Under the pieces are notes generated by a model. The model searched no databases. It saw only the letters and a list, made by a program, of their open reading frames with translations, and was not told the DNA's origin. 64,000 bases of DNA, from positions 35,192,553 to 35,256,552 of the forward strand of contig NC_063256.1 in assembly GCF_019578655.1 (NCBI RefSeq), written 5' to 3'. Source of the DNA: Ricinus communis. Taxonomy: Eukaryota; Streptophyta; Magnoliopsida; Malpighiales; Euphorbiaceae. Below are positions 12,208-23,200 of the stretch, one piece after another. Within the stretch, counting starts at the first letter, position 1, and each line of letters starts with the position of its first letter. Made by a program: the position numbers and the translations under genes.

Positions 12208-14830
12208 ATGGGGGTTTGCTTCAGCACTCAAATTAAAGCTGAGAGCCCCTTCAACACAGGTACTTCAATTATTCACACCTGTTTTTTAGACCCATATGTA
12301 CTTTGCTTTTGTTAATACTGTCTGCTTAATTTAGGTTATTATAGCTTTTCAATCTTTCCCCTTTTGGTAATGCTTTACTTCCTTTTTTATGGATTGGAAC
12401 TAAAGATATTTGAATGTTGGATTTAGTTTCTGATTGCGGTATGCTTGAGTGAGAGTTATTACACTTTTGTTGAAAATTAACTAAAAGCTCTTTTTCTTTT
12501 TGAGTAGTTGTGGTTTGTTTACCAATTAAGACTTGAGTTCTGTGGAATTGGATGACTGACACAAATTGATGCTCTTATTTGTCTCTATAGCCCTTTCTGG
12601 TATTTCAATAAATCATGAAAGAAAAGGACAAATATATCTGTTGGGTTCTGGGAAACTCCATCTGACCTGAATGATCAGCTTAATTGTATGTTCTCAATCT
12701 GAATTGATTACAGTTTATTATTCCAATAAAATTGAAACAGCAAAAAGAGCAAAATTTACATGGGTTTCTTTTTCTTGTTTTTTGCCAATTAAACAGGTCT
12801 AATATTGTTTATTTGATATGCTTTAACTAAACTTGGTTGCCCTGGCAATATACAAATGTTATTCTGTATCGTTTGTGCATTTGGAATCTAAGCTTCTCTG
12901 GAAAAGGATTGCTGAAGTTCTGTAATGCATGGGAAATATTTAAGCAATGCTCTGATGACTATCAATTTCTGTAGTGATTACATATTGGCTTATGCAGGGT
13001 TGAGTTCAAAGTGTATTAGCACAGATGGAAATGATCTTAGTACAGGCAGCAAGGTTTCATCATTTTCAGTGCCACCAACTCCTCGGAGTGAAGGCGAGAT
13101 CTTGCAGTCTTCCAATCTGAAGAACTTCAATTTTTCTGATCTCAGGATGGCCACCAGAAATTTCCGTCCTGATAGTGTATTAGGAGAAGGTGGTTTTGGT
13201 TCAGTTTTTAAGGGATGGATTGATGAGAATTCATTTGCTGCTACCAAGCCTGGAACTGGAGTGGTAATTGCTGTGAAAAGGCTCAACCAAGAGGGTTTCC
13301 AAGGTCACAAGGAGTGGTTGGTAAGTTCATTTTCTTCTTTCTGCAGTTTTCTGCATGTGCACAGAAAGTCTCGCATCATGAATGACTAATATTTTTTCAA
13401 GAGCCTATTAAAGTTTAATTAAGGTAGATTTACACCCAGAACAAGATAGTAGGCTGGTACCTTTAAATAACCACAAAAATTATATTGTAAGATTGGGCAT
13501 TTAATAGAAATTTATAAACCTGTATTACTATTCTGGATGCTGATGATGTTCATGCGTTTGCTCTTTGTTTAGGCTGAAGTAAATTATCTAGGGCAATTTT
13601 CTCATCCTAATCTTGTGAAGCTGATTGGTTATTGCTTAGAGGATGAACACCGGCTTTTGGTGTATGAGTTCATGCCTCGGGGCAGCTTGGAAAATCATTT
13701 ATTTAGGAGTGAGTTCCTGTTCCATCTATAAGACATTGATAGGCTCATAAGGGTCTGATCAGCATTTTAGTTTTTCATACTTTTACTGCTGTTCTACCAG
13801 GAGGATCTTACTTCCAACCTCTTTCTTGGAATCTCCGCTTGAAAGTTGCTCTTGGTGCTGCAAAAGGGCTTGCATTTCTTCATAGTGCTGAAAATAAAGT
13901 TATATATCGGGACTTCAAGACGTCCAATATTCTACTTGATTCTGTACGTATGACATGTCAAAAGATTTTTCTATTTCAAATAGTGGTTATTAGATGGTTC
14001 GAGAAAGTCCATTTCACCTTCTCGCAGCTCTTCTAAGAATTTCTGTTGTGACATAATCTCAGAACTACAATGCAAAGCTCTCTGATTTTGGGTTGGCCAA
14101 GGATGGCCCAACAGGTGATAAAAGTCATGTCTCTACTAGGGTTATGGGTACCTATGGATATGCAGCTCCGGAATATCTAGCCACAGGTATTATTTGACCC
14201 AGATTGTGTGTTGTAGTACTTAATTTGTTAGTTAACTACTGTCCGGTTGTTTAGACTACTCAATATGGCCATTTCAGGTGCTTTTTCATTTCTTTCCATG
14301 CATTTGTCTGTGCAACTGTTCTTGCTCTTACCTAGTTGTCAGTTTTCTCGTATGTGCTGGTTCTGATAATGACTTCACTTCTCTGACTAGGTCATTTAAC
14401 TGCCAGGAGTGATGTCTATAGCTTTGGAGTTGTTTTGTTAGAAATGTTGTCTGGCAGGAGAGCAATTGATAAAAATCGGCCATCTGGAGAACACAATCTT
14501 GTGGAATGGGCTAAGCCCTACCTGGCAAACAAAAGAAAGATTTTTCGCATACTAGACAATCGTCTTGAAGGCCAATATCCAATGGAAGTTGCCTACAAGG
14601 CAGCTACTCTTACATTACGTTGCATATCCACAGAACCCAAGTTCCGGCCAAACATGGACGAGATTGTGACATCGTTGGAGCAACTCCAGGATTCTAAGGG
14701 AACTGAAAGCAATAATACCAATTCGAATAATGTGCGCAGGATTCGTAGACGAAGTGCTGATGATGCTTGTAATGGTGGAAGGAATGTAGTTACTTATCCT
14801 CGACCCTCGCCTTCCCCGCTTTATGCTTGA
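12208..14830 (+). CDS. Receptor-like cytoplasmic kinase, RLCK-VII (APK1/PBL-like)
   Basis: Ser/Thr kinase that in this family sits on the inner plasma membrane and relays signals from surface receptors. Six exons join in one frame to 405 aa: 12208-12259, 12998-13320, 13573-13708, 13801-13943, 14063-14186, 14391-14830, all GT-AG. The start is fixed by MGVCFS, a Gly2 N-myristoylation and Cys4 palmitoylation signal. Kinase landmarks: GEGGFGSV loop (80-87), Lys111, Glu127, catalytic YRDFK with Asp208, DFG Asp226, and [10 protein letters not shown] (247-256) closing the activation segment. The tail (from about 350) is Asn/Ser/Arg-rich. Length and pre-kinase motifs (SEGEIL, NFRPDS) match the APK1/PBL group, usually about 390-420 aa. 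It converges on another RLCK-VII gene 2.5 kb downstream. The family is certain; the exact orthologue is not. Confidence 0.96.
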
Positions 14831-15300
14831 AATGGAGTAAAGGAACATAATTAAAGCTGTATCTCTTTATAGCTCAAAACAACACAAGACAACACGGGCG
14901 GGTTGGAAACTATTTTGGTAAATTGGGCATTCAAGGAATAGTTATCTGACGACTGTACAGTTCATGATTCAGCTAATGTATTCGAAATCAACCTTCCACG
15001 GACTAAATTCCAGGTCCGCCTGTAACACAAGCTCGCGTGTTGCATATTCTTAGATCTACTGAAATGCAACACTTGAAGCAGTTAAATGATGGATGCAAGT
15101 GCTGTTTTGTATGACTAGTCGGTCCTTTTTTTTGTTTTCTTCTTGCAGCCTGGCTTGTTGTATTTGATATAAATTTCAATATATATATATATATTTTTGT
15201 TGTTCTTGTACTCAGATGCATATGTCAATCATTCTACAGATGTACACACTACGAGTTAATAGATTTAATAGTTTCTTTTTGCACAGGAAGTGAAAAAAGA
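14831..15300 (+). other. 3' flank of the plus-strand kinase
   Basis: Probable 3' untranslated region and terminator zone after the TGA at 14828-14830. A T-rich tract (15125-15140) and a (TA) run (about 15179-15194) follow. No canonical AATAAA is obvious, which is common in plants. Confidence 0.4.
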
Positions 15301-15666
15301 GAAGGTGGTAAGCTCTTCTTCATATAGCCATATGTGTATTTGCTCTTAGATGTGAATTATGTTAGTGGAAAAAGCTATGAACAAAATTATGTTATTCCTC
15401 TAGCAGCAAGAGCAGAGCAGGTGATGAAAAAGGAGCAAAAAGTGAACCTAAAGTCGTAGGTGATGATGTGCAGCTCACCAAGAAAGTTGAAGTATTATTG
15501 GGAAGTCAAGAAGAGGGATACACGTGTTGGGTGGGGTGTCACTGGTGTGAAGTTTGATTTTCATGCTTTTCACTTTACCTGGACTTTCGATGCTCTTCTG
15601 AGGTCACTGTATCAGATGATCACCACCCACCAACCAGCATTGAACGTAACAGTAACTTCACTACCA

Positions 15667-15688
15667 GGGGAATGGGAATGGGAATGGG
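15667..15688 (+). other. Putative G-quadruplex motif
   Basis: Four G-runs of 3-4 bases (15667-15670, 15674-15676, 15680-15682, 15686-15688) are each separated by AAT. This regular three-base-loop pattern meets the usual quadruplex rule. It lies between the two convergent kinase genes. The open frame around it (15460-15765) resembles no family. Confidence 0.55.
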
Positions 15689-15917
15689 ACCCTGTCAATA
15701 ACCCAGACCAACTTGAAAAGAAAAAGAGGATATATGTGTTCCAAGTCTTCTTTTCCTCCTTTTGATGGAGCTAAATAACTCTTGTTCTCTCCAGCCTTCT
15801 CACTCACCCTACCTTCTCCTCTCCTTGGATGAGCTAACATTACGGGGCCTAGGCTCAATCTATTAATCTTTTAAAATATGTATCAATTTTCCGTCTAGAT
15901 TTTCAGGCAAGTGCTGA

Positions 15918-16115
15918 ACTCGCTCTTTAACTAACTGTCCGACCAATGCTGAACTTAACTTCTTAACTATTCTAATTCTCTCCTTTGCATTCACCTGAAC
16001 TCCTTAACCTATTCACTATGGAACTCCTTAACTATTCTCTCCTTCGCATTTGCCTGAACTCCTCAACTATCCGAGGCATGCTGAGCTCCACAACTATTCC
16101 CTCCCTTGTATTGTC
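15918..16115 (+). repeat. Imperfect repeats of a 'GAACTCCTTAACTATTC'-type unit
   Basis: At least four degenerate copies of a unit built from GAACTCCTTAACTATTC plus a CTCTCCTTYGCATT word occur between 15945 and 16115, about 25-50 bp apart. The open frame of 129 codons at 15985 is a by-product of the repeat. Confidence 0.55.
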
Positions 16116-16119
16116 TTTT

Positions 16120-17300
16120 ATCCAGCTCTGTTCTTCCTACGAAACACTCCCCTCCTTCCTGCTGTACTCTCTTTCTATTAATACACGTCCAAACTTGAGG
16201 CTTTGCAATAGAGATTGCTCATTTTTAACACTAATTGAGTCGATGAATAGCTTTTTCCCCTTCTTGCATGCTTCATTATACTATACCTGTGCCAATCTTT
16301 TGCCAGGACAGGGCTGCATCATCTTTTCAGGGAGAATAATTTCTGGAGGCTTATTTAATGACAGATTATCATAATTAATAGAACAGACTGCTTTCTCAAA
16401 TAAATGCTCTTTTTCTCTTAATTCATTTAGCAACTTAATGATATAAACTGATATGACATCATTCTATTTGTCATAATTCGCAGTCAGAATGTATTATTAT
16501 CAATTCATAAATTGTTAATGTAACATCTTTTTGCACTAACAGAAGGGTGCAAAATGGGCTCTATAAAAAAGAAAAAGACAAAGAAAGGAAGTAAATTCAA
16601 AACAGGGGGAGGATAATGGTCCTTGATTTGCAGTGGGGCAGAATTTTGGATAGATAAACAGACTGGAGGGAGCTGGGAGCGCCAGGATGGACCCTAGTGG
16701 GCACCAGGGGGGAAAGACCATGGCACCAACTTGTTGAAAGAATCCATGGCCTTAGCCCAGCCAATCCCATAACCTGTCCCACTGGGGAATAGAGAATCTT
16801 TGACAAAAATTTGTATGTTTTGGAAGACCAGGATCCAGAAGAATGGCAAGGAGAAAATTACCTACTTCAGACAAAGACACATGAAAAACCTGCAGCTGTG
16901 GTGTAAATTCCTAAAAGGGGAAATACCCTTCAAAAATCTCCACACAAAAACATGGAAGAGTAGGTCTAGAAGAGGGCAGGCTAATCTCTCTGAGGAATCA
17001 GACCTTCATACTACTCTGTAAGGGAAAAAAGAAAATTTGCCCATGTAACTACTCATCTTGGGCAAAATTACATATTATAGATGGCACGTTACATTGTGTA
17101 TTTGAGAGAAGCATGCATGTCTCTCAGCTTCAGTAACCTATATTTACAGCTATTTTGCAAGGAAGAGAGAATGAATACCTTTCAACTTTAAGCAGTATGA
17201 AAATGCCTGTATTCACTTTGTTGACTGTGATGAACTGACGGTCAACCCCATTACTTTCTTTTCATTCCTATAATGATGAAATGGCGTACGCATTTTTTAC
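16120..17300. other. Unassigned segment between convergent kinase genes
   Basis: Includes 16540-17010, which is less AT-rich than the surrounding spacer and of mixed composition, yet has only short frames in all directions and no recognised protein or RNA. It lies downstream of both kinases and could be part of a long 3' untranslated region of the minus-strand kinase, a decayed gene or an unknown repeat. Confidence 0.35.
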
Positions 17301-17314
17301 TCGCTACCAAAAGC

Positions 17315-19881
17315 CTATTCTGAAAATCTTACTAACCCTGGTGTCCAGTTTCTCCAATCTAATTTCCCTATGGATCTGTTCCTCAGGTTGACGATCTCTC
17401 TTATGTCAAAGACCTTCTTCCGACAACCATTGCCTTGTTTGGTAGACTCCGGCTCAGTCTCCACTGAGGTTTCTTCCTTAACTTCTTCAGTTTCGGGAAC
17501 AGGTTCACAGGCAACTTCATCTTGAGATGAGGTCTCATTAATGATGTTTCCCAATGTCTCTACTACGTCGCTCATTTTAGGGCGAGACTTTGGCTGTTTC
17601 GCTAGACACTTATTTGCCAGGGCTGCTAGTTTCTGAGCTGATTTGATGCAATACTCTCCCTCAAGTCGTGGGTCTAAAATAAGGTGAAACTTCTTTGAAT
17701 CTGATACATATGGTCTTACCCACTCCAATAGCTTCTGCTCAGCCCGAGGTAGGTTTCGCTCTAGTGCTCGCCTTCCTGTAATTAGCTCATAAAGAACCAC
17801 TCCAAAGCTCCAAACATCACTCTTCGCAGTCAGCCTCCCAGTCTGAACATACTCTGGAGCGGCATAACCCACTGTGCCAACAACCTTTAAGAATAGAATT
17901 AAAGATACTTAAGGAACAATTTTATCACACATAACAGAAAGATATCAGGAATTGTAAAATTAATGAAAGCCATCCTCTTTTTGTAGGTGTAAGATATAAA
18001 TTACCTTATTAGTTATACAAACAAATAATGCTAATCTTCCAAAATTACCAGTCAAATTACTATTAGAGAGTGCAACGGCGACATTCAGGGAAACAGCTGT
18101 ATTTTTCCCCATGTTGTTAAAACCATTTTGAACAGTTCAAAGACATTCAAAAAAAATTTGAAACATGGACAACTTCTTCAGACTGAGTGCTTAAAATTTT
18201 AAAAGTTACTTACTGATGTTGAAACATGCCCAAGTCCCTCAGGAGGACCCTGCCTAGCCAATCCAAAATCAGAAAGCTTTGCATTGAAGTCCTCATCTAG
18301 CAGAACATTTGACGCTTTAAAATCTCGAAATATTAGCTGCAACAATTGATGGAAAATGCCAAGCAAACAACCAGCTGAGAAAACAAAGAAAATACAGACT
18401 GCTCCTAATGAAAAAGCACAGGAATAAAATGAGCAGGCACCGTTCCAAACTTCATAAATGAGAGAACAATGAATAAAAGCAGAATTTTTCATTATGAGCA
18501 CAAGTAACCAGAAGAATACAGATTCTGGTTTTTTTTTTAAGTTCTTCCTGCAAGTGCACCACTCTAACCGGTAATACAAAAATGGACTGTTTAGACAATT
18601 ACTTCAGGCATAGAGAGTGAATTTCAAACATTACAAACTGATCCAGAAATCATATTCTGAATCTGATGGTCTCAACGAATACAGCATTAATAGTACCTGA
18701 AAATCCATTTCTTCGTGGAGGTATGCCAACCCACGAGCTGCATCTTGAGCAATTTTCAATCTTGTCATCCATGGGAGAGGCATCGGTACTCGAGCCAATA
18801 AATGATCTTCTAAGCTTTTATTACGCATAAGCTCATATACCAAAAGCCGCTGCATTCCTCTTTCATCATCTTCAGCACAATATCCAACTAACTTAACAAG
18901 ATTAGGATGTTTAACTACACCCAAGAAATTAACTTCATTTATCCATTCCTTGTGCCCCTGAATACTAGAAATGCAAACAGAGAAACCTTTCACATAAGCT
19001 CACCTCAAGAACAGATATTTCAGCCTCGACAAGAAACTGCACATAATCAAAGGACACTTCTTTTTTTTCCTCAACTGAATGCAAGAAGGATAAATTTTTT
19101 CACATAAGCTTCATCTAGAAAAGAGAAAAAATTTCAACTTTTCAAAGAAATTTTACATAATCATAGTACAAAATTTTCACAATCAAATTCAAAAGAAAGA
19201 ACTTTTTGTTTAACTTTTTCAGGAAATTGTACAATAATTGAAGTACACATTTTTTTCAACTGAAACATGCAGAATTATATTGATTAGAACTGTACTAATC
19301 CAACTATAACATTAAGACACAATAGACACACAGTTCATGTCCTTTTCAAATTAATTATTTTCAACTAATCAAAATTATTCTAATATCCCTGGAATTATCT
19401 TTCAAAAAAATCAAGAATTTGAAAACAAAAAGAAAAGGAAAGTACATGCCTGGAAACCATGGCGATTCAATTGCTTGACAGCAACATCCATCTTAGAGTC
19501 AAGACCATTGTTTTCCTCATCAAGAACCCTAACAACCCCTCTGTAAACACAGCCGAAACCTCCTTCACCAATCAATAAAGCTCTACTAAACCCTCTTGTA
19601 GCAGATTTCAGCTCAGAAAACGTAAATACTTTTATATCATTAGCTCTTCTTTGAGATAAAAACTCAAAAAACCCAACTGAATCAGATAAGTCTCTTGACG
19701 AGTTACAACACTCAGAGTCAAACTCAGACCTTCTTGTTGTTGTATCTACACTACTTGATGCTACACTCAATGATCTTGCCCATGATACCCTTGAGACTAC
19801 CCTTGAAACCACATCGTTTCCTCCTCCTCCTCCATCATCATCTTCCCTTCTTTCTCCATTGGTGAAATGAAAACACTTCAT
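17315..19881 (-). CDS. Receptor-like cytoplasmic kinase, RLCK-VII (PCRK/PBL19-like)
   Basis: Ser/Thr kinase of the group that acts beneath immune receptors. Four minus-strand exons give 461 aa: 19881-19450, 18957-18697, 18336-18214, 17884-17315. Landmarks: GEGGFGCV (105-112), Lys136, Glu152, FRDFK with Asp236, DFG Asp254, and [10 protein letters not shown] closing the activation loop. The start MKCFHF matches the MKCF opening of the PCRK/PBL19/20 group, which lacks Gly2 myristoylation but keeps Cys3; residues 11-75 are low-complexity, Gly/Ser-rich. The tail (about 390-440) is Glu-rich. Introns 2 and 3 are GT-AG. Intron 1 (19449-18958) must use a GC donor (CAG then GCATGT) to keep GFQ-GHKEW in frame; the nearby GT, four bases on, shifts the frame. 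It converges on the other RLCK-VII gene, but the N-termini differ, so this is not a recent tandem copy. Confidence 0.95.
19444..19452 (-). other. GC-AG splice donor of kinase intron 1
   Basis: On the minus strand the exon ends CAG at 19450 and the intron begins GCATGT. Apart from the C at position 2 it fits the donor consensus well, as GC donors usually do. The acceptor CAG ends at 18958. Frame and family conservation across the junction make this the only sensible join. Confidence 0.8.
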
Positions 19882-19949
19882 TTCAGCAAAAAAGTAAAAT
19901 AAATATTGAAGCTTTACACGAAAAGAGAGAAAAGGGTATGTGAGGATTG

Positions 19950-19962
19950 GATTATATAAGAT
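19950..19962 (-). promoter_or_regulatory. TATA box of the minus-strand kinase
   Basis: TATATAA-type element (TTATATAAT on the minus strand) about 70-80 nt upstream of the ATG at 19881, with purine/pyrimidine-biased leader sequence between. Placement suits a short 5' leader. Confidence 0.5.
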
Positions 19963-20239
19963 TGGATAAATGGGTTTGTTTCAGTTTCTTGTTTGTTATT
20001 CAGTTAAAGAGAAAGTGGAGTAGTTGCTTTGGTTTGTTCTTGTTCTCTGTTTTTGTTTTTGTAATTTGGCTGTTTGAGCTCCTTGAAACAAGAAGAAGAT
20101 GGGCCCATTTCTTTCAAGTGTTGTGTCGTTTTGTTGAGTCAGAGAGGATCACGAGGGAGAGCACAGATTTGCAGATTATGTCTGTGTGTGTTTGTTTAGA
20201 GGGAAAATGGGAAATGGAAAAGAAAGGAAAAAAGAAATA

Positions 20240-23200
20240 ATAATAAAAAAAAAAAGGCGTTAAGAGGTGAGTGCTGCTGGTGCCCTACTTTCTGTTTTTT
20301 CGGTATGATGAAATCAGTTAAAAGGATCGAAGAAAAGAAAATTCCTTTTTTCCTCTTCCATCAATATTTGTATTTATATATTAAGTTTACGGACTAAATC
20401 GATAAATAATTGATATAATTTTATTAATTTAAATAATAAAATATATTAATTATTTAATATTAAAATATAAAATATTTATATATATTTTATTTTTATTAAT
20501 TAGAATATAAATATTAAATTTAAGTAAAAATCTTTTAATTTTCAAGGTTTGCTAAGAGATTTTGGTTTGAAGCAATGGTTTGATTATGTTAACTTTGAGT
20601 AAACTTATGGTTGTCTTGTGATACTAGTTGTCCATTGCCGGATTGCACGGATAATTAGTATGCTTTTGGGAGAAATTTTTGAGTATATTTTTCCTTTTAT
20701 AATAAATTAATTTGTAGATTTATGTCAATATTATCTATTAACTGTTAATATTTTTAGTAACAAAATTATTTAATATTATTGATGAGTATTAGTTTATAAT
20801 TAAAAATAAATTAATAATAAATAATAAATAATAATATATGATTTATATATAATTGATTTTATTTATACAGATGTTATGATAAATTTGATTAATACAAATA
20901 TTCATATTAAAAGCATTAAAATTGAAAATAAATTTTAATTTAATATAATATATATTACCATGTATATAATTGAGATTAACTTCTTAGTAAAATTATTGTT
21001 TGTATAAAATAGATTAGACATATCAAAATTTTATCTAAACATATTTAAAGCATTTTCAATTGTGCTCTTTAATAAAGAGTAATATCTATATAATAAAAAA
21101 TATTTAAATCTAAAAAATAAAAAATTTATTTAAATCTAATGGGTTTCTTTATATTTTATTTTTATTTTTTTTTATTTTCACAAGCATTCATGAATTTGAT
21201 CTTTCTTTTCTTTCATTTTTTAACTTTAATCAATAGATAAAAAAATAATACAACAGGAAGTCCAAAAGATAGTGTTAGGGATGACTCTATTGAATGTAAA
21301 CCGACTTATATTTACAGAATTCCACATTTAATAGGATGGAAAAAGTTTCAGCGTTTATATATAAGAAATCACTACACCATATTTATAGATATTTACTATT
21401 TTACATACTCATTATATTTAAGCTATTTTTTCATAAATTACTAACTTAATTCTTAGAGTAAGTGGACAACTCTGTTCAGCATTTTCTAACTATCCTTACA
21501 GGTATTCAAAGATCAGATCAGCTTTTAGAGATCTTATTAATAACTCAATCTTTAACCGAATTATAAAAAATATTACAATATTTCTTTATACAAAAATAAA
21601 AAGAAAAACAAACAAATAAATAAAATATTATATAATAAGAAGAGTAGCAATATAATATATTATATGATATTTATCAGAATAAAATTTATGGGCAATAATC
21701 AAGACATAGTCCTAAAAAATACATAAAATATGAAATACTACTGAATATCTATTTTTTTTTTCTCTCTTTTTTTGTGAAAGAATACAAAATTATTTTTCTA
21801 GAAAAGTAAGCTACTTGCTTAAAAATGGTCAATTGCAGGCTAAATAATTTGCTGACTTAATTGCAAAATGTAGACCAAGTCCAATTCCCATTGCTGCAGA
21901 TTTCTTATTGGAAGCTTAATTTGAATACATTTTTGTTAAAAGTAAAAAACCAGGTGCCACCAATTTCTCTTTTTGTGCAGGAAAAATAAAACCAATAAAT
22001 AAATAAATAAATAAAAGAAAGATGTGACCATACTTTGTGCCTGTTTATATCAGGAATTGAAAAAATAAAAAATCATTTTAATTTCCCACAAAAATTATGG
22101 TTTATAGCTATCAAACTTAATTCCCTTTTCCCTTTCCTCTTTTACAATAATAATGATACCACAGTATTTAAATATTATAATTTTTAATTTTACATACTAA
22201 ATTATAAAAATATTAAAAATTAAATTATTAAATTTTAATAAAATTACAATGCTATTTTTATAATTATTTTAAAATTTAATAAGTTACGGTATTTCTTTTC
22301 TTATATGGAGTTCTAAATTTATTTATGATGCTAAATCATCATTTTTTTCAAGAGTGAGAATGAAAATGTAATTTTTATCCAATTAAATTTATTCAAAAAC
22401 AATTATAGGATCGATTCGTGGTCTTATAAAGTTATTGAATACAAACTGGTGTTTTTTATTATGTGTATCTCTTGATTACGGTCGTTAATTTTCTATTTCT
22501 TATGATTATTATTAAATGAAATATTCATATTCTTAAAAAAGAAAAAAAAGAAAAAAGAAGGTATATGTGCAAAAGATAATCATGCAAAATAGTGGAGGAG
22601 ACTTGTGGAATACACACAAAACACAATGTCTAACCAAAGAATTATTATAACAAAACCACTCGACAAGCAACAATCATCCGTTAGAAATGGAAAAAATGGA
22701 TAACAAGTATACATCTCCAAGCAACACATATAATTAATTAATTATATACATATATATATATATATATTCCTTAATTAACAAGCATGTCTGTGTATTAGAT
22801 TGTCTTGAGAAATATATGCATCATAATGGCAGGGAAGTGGTTCACACTATACAAAATTATATATATATATATGTCGCACGTGGGTATCATATTCTTCTTT
22901 ATTTCTTTTTTGTTTTTTCAGAAAATAAACAAATGAGCATTACAAGCAAACAATTTGCATTGGATATTTACCAATAATGTGGTTAGGTTATGGTGAATTT
23001 ATTGGATTAAGATATTGGTCAGTCCAAACATTTAATTAGTATTTTTCTTACTTTCATTTGTTCACTAGCTTTCATTTGATTGGGTAATATAGTTTGTTTT
23101 ATTTATCCCTTCATTTTTCTATTAATATTTTCTCAACTTTCTTGTCAAAACAAATTCGATTACGTGTGTGATTTTTGGTAATTGTATGAGTCCTATTTAG

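Noticed and set aside
15460..15858. Frames on both strands around the G-quadruplex motif
   Set aside because: No recognisable protein; probably spacer or 3' UTR.
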